From Bryobacterales bacterium (GTDB taxonomy: Bacteria; Acidobacteriota; Terriglobia; Bryobacterales; Bryobacteraceae), in the NCBI GenBank assembly GCA_016721425.1, contig JADKID010000023.1:1-64000 (forward strand): a DNA stretch of 64,000 nt. The letters are read 5' to 3'. The position numbers and the translations under genes were made by a program. Shown piece after piece: positions 11,337 through 20,175 of the stretch. Position 1 is the stretch's first letter, and the number at the start of each line of letters is the position of its first letter. The notes under the pieces are model-generated. The model saw only the letters and a list, made by a program, of their open reading frames with translations. It was not told the DNA's origin and made no database searches.

Positions 11337-11756
11337 GAACGCACCTCCTCATTCAGAGTTTGCGCTCTGTTCATCGACAAATGAGTGTACCGCCGCCGGA
11401 ATCCAGGCACAAGGGTTTCTGGAATTCGTCCGTCTGTGTTTGACCTACCCACCAGGACTACTGGTACCCTGGATTCCATCCGGAGGATTAGCGGCTGATG
11501 GAATGCCATTCCACTCACTACCCGGGATTCATGCCCGCACGGAAGTCACGGATTGCGGCCGGAAGCTCAAAACACTGCTCCGCCATCGCACACACCCAGG
11601 GCAATAGAGGCAGACCCGTGCCGGGTCCGCGCTGCGGCACAGCCGGCCGATCTACCCCTCTCCGGGCCTGGGCCCGTCGCGCGGCATGGCAACCTCGACC
11701 AGATCAGCCGAGCGCCGACGGGTTCGCGTCACTCTGCTAGACTTGGACAATACTCC
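11337..11756. other. Divergent intergenic region
   Basis: These 420 bases separate the divergently transcribed PEP-CTERM gene and the membrane glycosyltransferase. The left end holds the Shine-Dalgarno sequence of the PEP-CTERM gene. A short open frame follows GGAGG near 11480, but its translation is Arg/Pro/Ser-rich with no domain, so I do not call it. No hairpin or repeat stands out. Confidence 0.4.
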
Positions 11757-13415
11757 ATGAATGCAATCGGCGCTCTAAGGCAGCATATCTCGGCCCTACT
11801 CACGATAGCCATTCTATTCATTGCAGCACTTACTCTGCAATTTATGAGTGATGCGAGGGGACACGAGTTGGCACATTGGGCGGATGAGCCCGCTCATGTA
11901 GTGACTGCTGTCATGGTTCATGATTACCTTTCAGCAGGATTGCCCGAAGCTCCGCAGAGGTACGCCGAAAGGTACTATTCTCATTATCCGAAGATTGCAT
12001 TGGGAATCTGGCCTCCTCTTCTCTACCTTGTCGCGGGCGTATGGATGTTATTTTTCGGCGTTTCGCCTGCTGCGCTTCTGCTACTGAGTTGCACCCTGGT
12101 TGCCTCGCTTGCGTCTCTGCTAGCACTCTCCGTCCGTAGGCTGTGGGGCAGTGTAATGGGCATTGTTGCCGGGCTTTTCTTCCTCGCGCTGCCCAGTGTT
12201 CAAACCAGCAACTCCACATTTATGCTGGATATCCCGGTCGCTTTGGCGTCGTTTGCCGCGATGTTAATCATGGAGCGTTACTTTCGCTCTCCATCGACGT
12301 GGCTCGCCGTGGCGCTAGGTGTGACCATCAGCGCTGCGATGCTGACGAAAGGAAATGCCAACGCTCTCGTGTTGATGGTTGGCCTCATGCTATTGATAAC
12401 GGGCCGCTTCTCATTGCTGAGGCAGTCCAGCTTGTACATCTGCGGCCTGATTGTCATTGTTCTGGGGCTGCCGTGGCAATTCATAACGCTTCGCCTTTTA
12501 TCTCGCGGATCAAACGTTGTTCCTCTAAGCCTGGACTTGATTGCAAAAAAGACACTACTCTACATGAGGATTCTAGTAGGGGATCTCACCTATCCGGTGA
12601 TACTGTTGATCGTGATTGGCGTAGCGGTATCGCTATGGCACGCAAGGAGTGATAGCGGGAAAGAAGTGTTACTGCTGGCGAGCGCGTCGAGCCTTCTGCT
12701 CGCGATAGTTGTATTTCATTGCCTTGTTCCTGTCGTCGGGGGTGTTGACCCGCGCTATATGACATCCGCTTGGGCTCCCGGTATTATTCTGTTCCTGAGC
12801 GGTTGTAGATACGTCTCCCGCCTAGGACTGAAGAATGAGAGATACTTCGCAGTGCGTCTCGCAACCATTGTTGGTGGCTGCATTCTGTTTGCGGTATCTC
12901 TGGGCGCGCTCCGGTTGAACGCAAAGGATGTGCCGCTTGGGTTTTCGCAGGTGGCGAGTGTGACCCTGAGCGAAAACAGATCCTGCTGCAACATGTTGAT
13001 CTCGTCAGATTCAATCGGCGAGGGCGCCTTCACGTCAGAGGTGCTCTTCCGGGACCGGGCTGTCTCCCGCGTGGTCCTTCGAGCCACCAAGTTGGTTTCG
13101 GAAAGTGCGTGGAACGGCCAGTCTTTCAGGTTGCTTGTGCAGGACGGTAAGGCTGCGGCACGAATGCTCTCTGACAATGCCGTTGATGTCGTTGTTGTGG
13201 ATTTGACGAAAACGGAAGCAGAAGTGGCGCGGTCCGTGCTACTCGCCGGTCTTGCTCTGGAGGCAGACCAGTGGCAGGCGACTAGGGTCAGTGGGGACTA
13301 CAATCGCTCTTTTGACGTGTATCGGCGGCTGGAGACGGGCCACCTGAAGAAGGCAGTTGTTCGCGTGCCGATGCGCTTCACATTGGGTCATGAGATTCAG
13401 GTTCACCCCAAATAG
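11757..13415 (+). CDS. GT39-like polytopic membrane glycosyltransferase
   Basis: A protein of about 552 residues with roughly ten hydrophobic segments. A first-loop motif HWADEPAHVVTAVM is followed by YYSHYPKIALGIWPPLLY, matching the acidic first periplasmic loop of ArnT/PMT-type GT-C enzymes. These use polyprenyl-phosphate sugars on the periplasmic face. The C-terminal 170 residues form a soluble domain (SSDSIGEGAFTSEVLFRD, VVLRATKLVSESAWNG) shared with the paralogue at 37654-39270. I chose the ATG at 11757 because it precedes the first membrane segment directly; the frame is open further upstream but codes an unlikely Arg/Pro-rich stretch. Two sampled 60-base blocks are about 53% and 43% G+C, clearly below the neighbours, which suggests separate ancestry. 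Confidence 0.75.
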   Translation: MNAIGALRQHISALLTIAILFIAALTLQFMSDARGHELAHWADEPAHVVTAVMVHDYLSAGLPEAPQRYAERYYSHYPKIALGIWPPLLYLVAGVWMLFFGVSPAALLLLSCTLVASLASLLALSVRRLWGSVMGIVAGLFFLALPSVQTSNSTFMLDIPVALASFAAMLIMERYFRSPSTWLAVALGVTISAAMLTKGNANALVLMVGLMLLITGRFSLLRQSSLYICGLIVIVLGLPWQFITLRLLSRGSNVVPLSLDLIAKKTLLYMRILVGDLTYPVILLIVIGVAVSLWHARSDSGKEVLLLASASSLLLAIVVFHCLVPVVGGVDPRYMTSAWAPGIILFLSGCRYVSRLGLKNERYFAVRLATIVGGCILFAVSLGALRLNAKDVPLGFSQVASVTLSENRSCCNMLISSDSIGEGAFTSEVLFRDRAVSRVVLRATKLVSESAWNGQSFRLLVQDGKAAARMLSDNAVDVVVVDLTKTEAEVARSVLLAGLALEADQWQATRVSGDYNRSFDVYRRLETGHLKKAVVRVPMRFTLGHEIQVHPK

Positions 13416-13501
13416 CATCGGGTCCGCGGAGCACGCCTGGAAACTCAGCCGCAGGTCGCCGGTCCCGGCGTTCGACCGCGAGGGTTGCGAGCGCCGATCG
13501 T

Positions 13502-14275
13502 CTAGTCGTAGAGACCTTTGAAATCGTTCCAGCGGACCTTCCACGGATCAAGGAACGCCTGCATACCGTTCCACAGCGAGACCTTGCTGCCCTCCGCGTT
13601 GAACCATCGCACGGGCACGTCTACAACGCGGAAGCCGAGTTTTTTGGCGATATAGAGAATCTCCACGTCGAAGCCGAAGCCCTCGCTCTGCTGGCGGGCG
13701 GCAACAGCGTGCGCGGCCGCGCGGTTGAGAACCTTGAATCCGCACTGGGTGTCGAGATAGGGCAGGCCAGTGACCAGGCGCATCACCAGGTTGAAAGTGC
13801 GGCCGCTGATCTCGCGGGCCAGCGACTGATGGCGGCCCACCAGCGAGCGATTGAGAGCGCGTGATCCGATGGCTCCATCGGCTCCGGTTTCGCCGATGGC
13901 GGCGGCGAGTTTATCGAGCTCTTCAATGGGCGCGGAGAGATCGGCGTCTGTGAACAGCACCCACTCGCCGCGGGCTTCCGTCAGGCCGTGGCGGACGGCG
14001 TAGCCCTTCCCCCGGTTGCCGGGATTCTCCAGCAGGCGGATACGCGGGTCGCGGGCGGCATAATCGCTGACGATGGCGGCGGTGCCGTCGCGCGAACCAT
14101 CGTTGACGACAAGAATCTCGACAAAATCAAACGCCTGACTCTCCAGATAGCACCGCACCAAGTCCAGAGAAGCGGGAAGGCGCTGCTCCTCGTTGTAGGC
14201 CGGAATGACGATAGAAAAAGAACGCAAGCGCCCATTGTAATCGATGTGTCCCAAGGGGTTGTCTCCGGCTGGCAT
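13502..14275 (-). CDS. Family 2 glycosyltransferase (dolichyl-phosphate glucosyltransferase type)
   Basis: About 257 residues. The GT-A fold motifs are clear: SFSIVIPAYNEEQRLP near the N-terminus, EILVVNDGSRDGT, then LFTDADLSAPIEELD with the DxD-like metal site. LDTQCGFKVLNR and the acceptor-side FDVEILYIAKKLGFRVVDVPVRW follow. The set resembles Alg5/DPM1-like enzymes that load a sugar onto a polyprenyl phosphate. The polyprenyl-sugar could feed the GT39-like enzymes at 11757 and 37654 (inference). The frame extends upstream to 14410, but that part overlaps the deacetylase gene; ATG at 14275 with GGAA upstream is preferred. It is the last gene of the exosortase operon. Confidence 0.8.
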   Translation of the reverse strand: MPAGDNPLGHIDYNGRLRSFSIVIPAYNEEQRLPASLDLVRCYLESQAFDFVEILVVNDGSRDGTAAIVSDYAARDPRIRLLENPGNRGKGYAVRHGLTEARGEWVLFTDADLSAPIEELDKLAAAIGETGADGAIGSRALNRSLVGRHQSLAREISGRTFNLVMRLVTGLPYLDTQCGFKVLNRAAAHAVAARQQSEGFGFDVEILYIAKKLGFRVVDVPVRWFNAEGSKVSLWNGMQAFLDPWKVRWNDFKGLYD

Positions 14276-14354
14276 CTGATGTTCCAAGCCCAGTTTCCCG
14301 GCGCGGGCTCCGGCTTCCTGGATGTGGAGCGGCACTTCGCACACTACATCGACA

Positions 14355-15230
14355 CTACGGCTTCCACACGGGAGCGTCGCTCCATTGGGGGTTGCGGAGT
14401 GCCGCCTCAAACGGCTCGTAGTCGATTAGGCCGCAGAGCTGGCGGATCCGGCCGGTCATGCCATCCAGATTCGTGTAGTGCCGGAATTGTGAGAGCGCCC
14501 GGCCCTCCATCCGCGGCTGTTCCGGATCCACCTCCCAGGGGTGGAAATAGGTGATCACCGGCACCTTCTCCCGGACCGCGCGGCCGATGCCCAAACGCGT
14601 GTACAAAAACGGGAATATCCGCAGGTAGCCGCCGCCAGCTACCGGCCAGTTTGGCCCGGCGCCCAGACGGAACGTCGTAATGGGAAACTCCAGCAGCGAG
14701 CCCGACGGCGTGGAAAGACGGAATGGCGTGCGCGGCGCATCCGGGATGCCGTAGAAGTCGTGTCGCACGGGAAAGATGCTGGAATCGTAGCGAAAACCGC
14801 ACTCGGCGAGAATATCCAGCGCCCATAGCGATTGGCGCGTGATGGAGTAACTGGGTGCGCGATAGCCCCAGGCGGCGCGGCCGGCAGCCTGCTCCACAAC
14901 GTCTTTCGCACGCCGCGTATCCTGGCGGAACTCCTCCGGAGAGAGCTTGTAGATTAGCCTGTGCCAGTAGGAATGTACGGCGATCTCATGGCCGCGGCTG
15001 ACGATCTCGCGCACCATCGCCGGACACCGCTCCGCCGCCCAGCCCAGGGTGAAAAAGGTGCCCTTCACCGCGCATTCGTCAAACAGGTCCAGCACCTTCA
15101 TCGTGTTGGCTTCCACCCGGCTGGGATAGCCGGGCCAACTCTCGCGGCTCACGCGGTCTGCGAACGCCTCCACCTGGAAGTAGTCCTCCACATCCACGGA
15201 GAGAATGCCCTTGGGCCGGCTGGCGCTCAC
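14355..15230 (-). CDS. Polysaccharide deacetylase, exosortase-A-locus type
   Basis: A 291-residue NodB-family protein. The N-terminal motif LSVDVEDYFQVEAF carries the catalytic Asp and metal Asp. VKGTFFTLGWAAE and GHEIAVHSYWHRLIYKLS supply the His-x3-x5-His metal ligands (HSYWH). RAPSYSI is motif 3. The C-terminal part includes PVITYFHPWEVDPEQPR and matches the DUF3473 extension seen in deacetylases of PEP-CTERM/exosortase loci. The reaction would be removal of N-acetyl groups from exopolysaccharide. There is no signal peptide, as usual for this subfamily. It overlaps the upstream VOC gene by 4 bases (ATGA-type coupling). Confidence 0.9.
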   Translation of the reverse strand: MSASRPKGILSVDVEDYFQVEAFADRVSRESWPGYPSRVEANTMKVLDLFDECAVKGTFFTLGWAAERCPAMVREIVSRGHEIAVHSYWHRLIYKLSPEEFRQDTRRAKDVVEQAAGRAAWGYRAPSYSITRQSLWALDILAECGFRYDSSIFPVRHDFYGIPDAPRTPFRLSTPSGSLLEFPITTFRLGAGPNWPVAGGGYLRIFPFLYTRLGIGRAVREKVPVITYFHPWEVDPEQPRMEGRALSQFRHYTNLDGMTGRIRQLCGLIDYEPFEAALRNPQWSDAPVWKP

Positions 15231-15652
15231 GCCGCACTCTCCGGCAACCGCCGCTCCACGTATTCCACCACCAACCGCTCGCGGGTGACCATCCAGGCGA
15301 TGCGCCGCCCGCCGAAGGCAACCGCCGGCTTGGGCGGACGAATGACCACCGCCTTGCGGCGCTTCATCGTCTCAATCTGCGGCTCCAGCAGATCCACTTC
15401 GTAACACAGATGGTGCAATCCGCCGCCCTTGGCCAGGAACGGCGCCACGGGAGAACCGGCGCCGGCCGGCGCCACCAACTCCACCTGCACGCCCTCCTCG
15501 GCCGGCTGAAGGAAAACCACGTTCACCTTTTGCAGGGGATCATGAAAGATCTCCGACACCCAGCGCGCCTCCAGAGACTCTACCCAATGCGGCAATGCCT
15601 TCGCCACATCGTCCACGATATAACCCACGTGGTGCAGGCGCGGCTCAGCCAT
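15227..15652 (-). CDS. VOC-superfamily protein (methylmalonyl-CoA epimerase-like)
   Basis: A 141-residue protein built of two beta-alpha-beta-beta-beta modules. Likely metal ligands sit at the expected places: RLHHVGYIV (His), VQVELVAP (Glu), GLHHLCYEVD (His) and LVVEYVERR (Glu). This pattern fits methylmalonyl-CoA epimerase/glyoxalase-like enzymes. It lies between an acyl carrier protein gene (8-base overlap) and the deacetylase gene (4-base overlap). This suggests it acts on an acyl-thioester or acyl-sugar intermediate of this pathway, which is inference. Substrate unknown. Confidence 0.75.
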   Translation of the reverse strand: MAEPRLHHVGYIVDDVAKALPHWVESLEARWVSEIFHDPLQKVNVVFLQPAEEGVQVELVAPAGAGSPVAPFLAKGGGLHHLCYEVDLLEPQIETMKRRKAVVIRPPKPAVAFGGRRIAWMVTRERLVVEYVERRLPESAA

Positions 15653-15893
15653 TGGTCAGCCGGGTCTCCAGTTCGCTCCGCATCGCTGCAAAAGAAAGGA
15701 GCGGTTCCATTTGGTCGAGATCCAGATCGAGCCCGAATTCCTCATTGACCACAGCCATCAGCGTCACGGTGGCCATCGAATCCCACTCCGCTATCTGATC
15801 GGCCCGTGCAGCCCGGATCTGCTCCGGCGAGAGATCTGAAAAGACCGCCGCGAAACACGTTTCCAGTCTGGATGTGATGTCTGGATTGGACAA
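15645..15893 (-). CDS. Acyl carrier protein
   Basis: About 82 residues. The phosphopantetheine-attachment region reads EWDSMATVTLMAVVNEEFGLDLD, with Ser in a DSM motif in place of the usual DSL, followed by the acidic helix. I chose the TTG at 15893 because the sequence just upstream on this strand, AGGGGGAGAGCAA, is an excellent ribosome binding site. A longer frame starting with ATG at 15986 would run back into the exosortase gene. It would carry an acyl chain for transfer to a sugar or to a partner enzyme. Its position between exosortase and VOC genes indicates cotranscription. Confidence 0.8.
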   Translation of the reverse strand: MSNPDITSRLETCFAAVFSDLSPEQIRAARADQIAEWDSMATVTLMAVVNEEFGLDLDLDQMEPLLSFAAMRSELETRLTNG

Positions 15894-15963
15894 ATTGCTC
15901 TCCCCCTGAGGCCTGCACGGCAGGCCCGTAGATTCTCCCCCGGCGTGATCGGCAGCGAAGCGG

Positions 15964-16881
15964 CTAAACCGCTGCGGAAGCGCCATTTCCGCCCGCTCTG
16001 GGGCGAATCACCAATTTGATCAAGTGGTGGGTCAACAGCAGCAAGGCCAGTGCCACCGAGAAAATCAGCCAACCCTCCGCCGAGTGGAAAAATCCCTTGG
16101 CCAGTTCCGGATCGCGCTCGCTGAGGATTCCGGTCACCGTCACGCGGGCGGCGTTCGTCACCACAGCGATCGGAACGGTGGCCACCAGCAGCGAGAATTT
16201 CATCCACGGCCGGTCGTCAAAGAAGTATCCGTACACCAGGGAGAGGAAGGACAGCGAGAGTAGAGACCGGATGCCGCTACAGGCTTCCACCACCGAGAGT
16301 TTCTGGCTCGGCAACTCCAGCACATTCCCTTCGCGCAGCACGGGAATTCCAATGAGCGTCAGCACAGTTTCAGCCACTCGACTGGCGAACAACTGAAGCG
16401 GAAACGTGATCTGGGTATAGATGATCGCGGGTAGGGGCACCATGAAGAACAACAGGCCCAGCGGCAGCAACAGCTTCTTGAAATTCGCGGTCCCGCACAA
16501 ATAGAGCGTCACACCATAAATCGATAACACAAAGGCCGTGCGAGCCAGGAACAATTCAGCGCCCAAAGTGGCCACATACTGCTGTAGCGCGGCCAATCCC
16601 ACAATCGCGATGCCCCACTTGTTCACTTTCGCAGGGAACACCAGATCGCCGCGCTTGAGCCAGGCAATATAGGCGGCCACCACGGGCACAAAGAATCCGT
16701 GCCCCATGTCTTCGTTCTTAATCCAATCCTGAACAAGATGCCGCAGCGTGGGGGCGAAACAAATCACCAACAGCGCGAGCAGCCAGGCGGTGGGAATCAG
16801 CACATCGACAAGTGAAAAATCGGGCTGCGGCTCGGCAATCAACGTTCCGGGATTTGTGTTGTCTTCGATAGGCACCTTCAA
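15964..16881 (-). CDS. xrtA: Exosortase (XrtA-like)
   Basis: A 305-residue polytopic membrane protein with about eight hydrophobic segments. The catalytic residues of the exosortase/archaeosortase family are present: Cys201 in VVEACSGIRSLLSL, Arg246 in TNAARVTVTGIL and His266 in FFHSAEGWLIF. The enzyme cleaves and relocates proteins carrying PEP-CTERM signals at the inner membrane; a matching substrate is encoded at 10689-11336. The start is a TTG at 16881; no better in-frame start lies before the first membrane segment. The EpsI-type partner domain, often fused or adjacent, is instead at 45288-45953. It heads the operon ending at 13502. Confidence 0.9.
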   Translation of the reverse strand: MKVPIEDNTNPGTLIAEPQPDFSLVDVLIPTAWLLALLVICFAPTLRHLVQDWIKNEDMGHGFFVPVVAAYIAWLKRGDLVFPAKVNKWGIAIVGLAALQQYVATLGAELFLARTAFVLSIYGVTLYLCGTANFKKLLLPLGLLFFMVPLPAIIYTQITFPLQLFASRVAETVLTLIGIPVLREGNVLELPSQKLSVVEACSGIRSLLSLSFLSLVYGYFFDDRPWMKFSLLVATVPIAVVTNAARVTVTGILSERDPELAKGFFHSAEGWLIFSVALALLLLTHHLIKLVIRPRAGGNGASAAV

Positions 16882-17008
16882 TTCACCATCATAGCGTTTT
16901 CATGCCAGCCTTGCGCCATTCTGAACGGGGGGCGGCCGCTCGGCCCACCTTCATTCGTGGCAAGCCATTCGCACTCGCCGGATGCCTATGTTAGGTTGAA
17001 GGGGTTTT

Positions 17009-18145
17009 ATGACTTCTGAGAACACCCGCTCGGTGCCGCTGCTGGATCTGCGGCCCCAGAATGAGCCGATTCGCGCCGAGATCGAAGCGGCGGTGGCCCG
17101 CGTATTCGAGTCGCAGTACTTCATCTTAGGCCCCGACAATCGAGAGTTTGAACGCGAGATGGCGGCCTGGCTCAACGTCCCGCACGCCATCGGCTGCGCC
17201 AACGGCAGCGACGCGATATTATTGGCGCTAATGGCCGCCGGGGTGGGGCCCGGCGACGAGGTCGCCGTCCCGTCCTTCACCTTTTTCGCCACCGCCGGCG
17301 CCGTTTCGCGCACGGGCGCCACGCCGGTCTTCCTTGATATTGATCCAGTCACGTTCAATCTCGATCCGGCCGCGCTCGACGAGGCCGCCCGGCGGCATCC
17401 GCGGATCAAGGCCGTGATCCCGGTCCACCTCTTCGGGGGGGCGGCCGACATGGATCCCATTCTCACCATCGCGGCGCGCCAGGGCTGGAGCGTGATTGAG
17501 GACGGCGCGCAATCCATCGGCGCCACCTACAATCACCGGCCCTGCTTCGGCCTGGGCCAGATGGCGACCCTGAGCTTCTTCCCGAGCAAGAATCTGGGCG
17601 GTTTTGGCGATGCGGGCATGATCACCACCGCCGACGATGCAAAAGCGGAACTGCTCTCCGCCCTGCGCGTCCACGGCTCCCGCGAAAAGTACAAGCACGA
17701 ATGGATTGGCTTCAACTCGCGGCTGGACACGCTGCAGTCTGCAATCCTGCGCGTCAAGCTGCGCCATTTGAACGAATGGACCGCCGCCCGGCAGCGCAAC
17801 GCCGCCCGCTATCAGGAGTTGCTCACACCGGCCGGCCTACCGATCACCGCGCCACGCGCCGCGGCGTGGCAAACCGGTCATGTGTGGAATCAGTTTGTCA
17901 TCCGCACACCACGCCGCGACCAATTGAAAGCGCATCTGGCGGCCGCCGGCATCGGCTCGGAGATCTACTACCCCATCGCCTTGCACCGCCAGCCCTGCTA
18001 TCTGGATCTCGGATACGCGGAGGGGAGCCTGCCGGAGAGCGAACGCGCCTGCCGGGAAGTGCTCGCCCTGCCGATCCATTCCGGCCTGCGGGACGGCGAC
18101 ATCGAATATGTTTGCGACGCCATGGCCAGGTTCTTCATAAAATAG
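17009..18145 (+). CDS. DegT/DnrJ/EryC1/StrS-family sugar aminotransferase
   Basis: A 378-residue PLP enzyme of the nucleotide-sugar aminotransferase family. Visible motifs are the start VPLLDLRPQNEPIRAEIEAA, GCANGSDAILLAL, and DEVAVPSFTFFATAGAV. EDGAQSIGA (Asp165) would bind the pyridine nitrogen, and FFPSKNLGGFGDAGM carries the Schiff-base Lys194. It would convert a keto-sugar nucleotide to an amino sugar. It is divergent from the exosortase operon. The next gene starts 7 bases after its stop, so the two are probably cotranscribed even though the downstream product looks like a replication protein. Confidence 0.9.
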   Translation: MTSENTRSVPLLDLRPQNEPIRAEIEAAVARVFESQYFILGPDNREFEREMAAWLNVPHAIGCANGSDAILLALMAAGVGPGDEVAVPSFTFFATAGAVSRTGATPVFLDIDPVTFNLDPAALDEAARRHPRIKAVIPVHLFGGAADMDPILTIAARQGWSVIEDGAQSIGATYNHRPCFGLGQMATLSFFPSKNLGGFGDAGMITTADDAKAELLSALRVHGSREKYKHEWIGFNSRLDTLQSAILRVKLRHLNEWTAARQRNAARYQELLTPAGLPITAPRAAAWQTGHVWNQFVIRTPRRDQLKAHLAAAGIGSEIYYPIALHRQPCYLDLGYAEGSLPESERACREVLALPIHSGLRDGDIEYVCDAMARFFIK

Positions 18146-18152
18146 GGGAACC

Positions 18153-20018
18153 TTGTCCCGTCACGCCAACAAATCCGGAAAGCCCCCGGCGCCGCCGCGA
18201 GCCTACCACGCCCTGCTCAGCGGCGAGCCGTCCCGCGTGTTTCTGCTGCCGGATCAGTACCCCACTCCGCCCGCCCAACGGGAGATGGAAGCCCAACGCC
18301 TGCTGGCGGCCATCCCGGCCGGCGATTCCCTGCTCTCGCGCCGCCTGCAGGTGTATCTGCACGGCAATCTACAGCTGCTACTGGGCATCGCCTCGCGCCG
18401 CGCCGCGCCCCTGATCTACGAAGCCGGCAACGACGCCCTGGCCGCCGCCACCCAAAGACCCGCCTACCTCCAACGCCTGGCCCAGGAGATGCAAAGCATC
18501 CTGGCCGGCTGGATTCTGGCCGAATATCTCACCGCCGCCGGGCCGGACCGCCTCGCCGAAGCCATCGCCACCGAGTGCGGCGGCATGTGGCGGGACGAGA
18601 GCGTCTTTGCGCGCCTGACGCCGGTGCTGCTGCACCTCCACTCCCACACCATCGCCTGGTTCCTGCTGGAGGAGCTCGGCCTGCCGGTGGAAAGCGAGCT
18701 GCTTCAACCAGAGATCAAACACGGCGCCACCATCCCGGCGCGCCGCCTCAAGGTGGATCTCCGGGAAAAATACCTGTCGGTGATGAGCGCCGGCCACTAC
18801 CAGGCGCTGCGCGAAGCGCTGGCCCTGAATCTGTTCGAGAAGAATCCGGATTCGCCCTGGCCCACCGCGCAACTCAACAAGGGCGCAGCCAAGGGGCAGG
18901 CCCAACTGATCCCGGTGGAGTATGACAATCAGGCATTCCTGCCGCCCGAGATGCAGGAAGAGATGATTGGCCGCATGTGGCAGCAGCGCCTGGAACTGAG
19001 CGACGCCGACGCCGACGTACTGGATATGCTCAGCGACCTGTGGCTAAAACAGGCCCGCACGCCGAACGACCCCGGCACTGCCGACGTGGATCAACTACTG
19101 GAAATGCGCGCCCTGAAACCCAAAACCGGCGCCGGTGGCCGCCCCAGCGGCTACCGCACCGAGCAGCGCCAGCAGCTTTATCAGGCCCTGCACCGCCTCT
19201 CCAGCCTGTGGATCAACATGAGCCGCGTGGAAAGTTATCAGGCCAACAGCCCCGGCGGCCGCCGCCGCCGCACCTTCCACGAAGTGCAGAGCCGCGCCTT
19301 CGTCATCACCGACGTCAGCGGCGAACGGCGCTTTGACGGCTCCAACTTTGAGCTGCAACACTTCCTCTTCCGCCCCGGCGCCGTCTTTGGCCAGTTTCTC
19401 TTCGGCCCCGGCAGACAAACCGCCCTGCTTTCGGCCCGCGCCGTGGAATATGACCCCTACCGCCAGGACATCGAAAAGCGCCTGGCCCGCTACCTGAGCT
19501 GGCAATGGCGCGTACAGGCCGCCCAGGGCTCCTACAGGCGTCCGTTTAAAGTCCGTACACTCCTGGACGCCTGCGGCTACGAAATCGATAGCGACCATCC
19601 CAGCCGCACTCGCGAGCGCCTGGAGAAGGCACTCGACACCCTCGCCAACGATCACATCATTGAGAGCTGGCAATGGGATGACTACAACGAAGACATCGCC
19701 GGCCAGCGCGGCTGGGCCGAACACCTCCCCAACTGGACCGTTCTGATCATGCCGCCGGAGACCATCCGTCAGGCCTACATGAGCATCCTGTCGCCCACCC
19801 CGCAAGCAGCCGCTTCCCTGCCCCCCGCCTCCGACACCACTTGGTCCGAGCGGCTGCAAGCGCGCCGCAATCAGCTGGGTCTCTCGCAAACCCAGGCAGC
19901 CGAACAGCTTGGCATCGCCCAGAGCTACTACTCCATGCTGGAAAAGGGCGCCAGGCAGCCTTCCAAGGCCATCCATCAGCGGCTCCAGGAGTGGATGCGC
20001 GATCTGGAAACCCGGTAA
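18153..20018 (+). CDS. Large Rep-like protein with C-terminal XRE helix-turn-helix
   Basis: A 621-residue soluble protein starting at TTG with AGGGGAA just upstream. The last 60 residues are a clear XRE-type HTH: RLQARRNQLGLSQTQAAEQL then IAQSYYSMLEKG. The middle region (about 410-530) has LARYLSWQWRVQAAQGSYRR and VRTLLDACGY, which reminds me of winged-helix replication initiators of plasmids; this likeness is by eye and not proven. The N-terminal 300 residues are helical and unrecognised. The DnaB-like, primase and ParA genes 4-8 kb downstream support a replication role. Alternatives are a large transcription regulator or a phage-type protein. It is translationally close to the aminotransferase gene. 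Confidence 0.55.
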   Translation: MSRHANKSGKPPAPPRAYHALLSGEPSRVFLLPDQYPTPPAQREMEAQRLLAAIPAGDSLLSRRLQVYLHGNLQLLLGIASRRAAPLIYEAGNDALAAATQRPAYLQRLAQEMQSILAGWILAEYLTAAGPDRLAEAIATECGGMWRDESVFARLTPVLLHLHSHTIAWFLLEELGLPVESELLQPEIKHGATIPARRLKVDLREKYLSVMSAGHYQALREALALNLFEKNPDSPWPTAQLNKGAAKGQAQLIPVEYDNQAFLPPEMQEEMIGRMWQQRLELSDADADVLDMLSDLWLKQARTPNDPGTADVDQLLEMRALKPKTGAGGRPSGYRTEQRQQLYQALHRLSSLWINMSRVESYQANSPGGRRRRTFHEVQSRAFVITDVSGERRFDGSNFELQHFLFRPGAVFGQFLFGPGRQTALLSARAVEYDPYRQDIEKRLARYLSWQWRVQAAQGSYRRPFKVRTLLDACGYEIDSDHPSRTRERLEKALDTLANDHIIESWQWDDYNEDIAGQRGWAEHLPNWTVLIMPPETIRQAYMSILSPTPQAAASLPPASDTTWSERLQARRNQLGLSQTQAAEQLGIAQSYYSMLEKGARQPSKAIHQRLQEWMRDLETR

Positions 20019-20063
20019 CTAACCGCGAATCAGAGGCTTAGAACCGTTACAAACCGGCTTCCA

Positions 20064-20165
20064 GTGATAATCGGGACGCGATCACGTCGCAATCGAAAAA
20101 ATATCTCGTTTGTTTTCAACAGCTTGAAAATTTCTGTGATAAAAACGCTTGCGTGCGTGTGATAG
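20064..20165. repeat. AT-rich convergent spacer with hairpin and GTGATAA motif
   Basis: The motif GTGATAATCGGGACGCGAT at 20064-20082 nearly matches GTGATAACCGGGACGCTAT at 23705-23723 (17 of 19). It is followed by a run far richer in A/T than its surroundings. That run contains a perfect 7-bp hairpin, TTTTCAA (20113-20119) and TTGAAAA (20124-20130), with TTT after it. The spacer separates two converging genes, so the hairpin may be a bidirectional terminator. The shared motif also suggests a Rep-binding or origin-related site. Confidence 0.45.
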
Positions 20166-20175
20166 AGTAGCTGCC

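Noticed and set aside
11498..11740. An 80-codon open frame after a GGAGG
   Set aside because: The translation is Arg/Pro/Ser-rich, lacks any motif, and overlaps the open upstream extension of the membrane glycosyltransferase frame. Probably chance.
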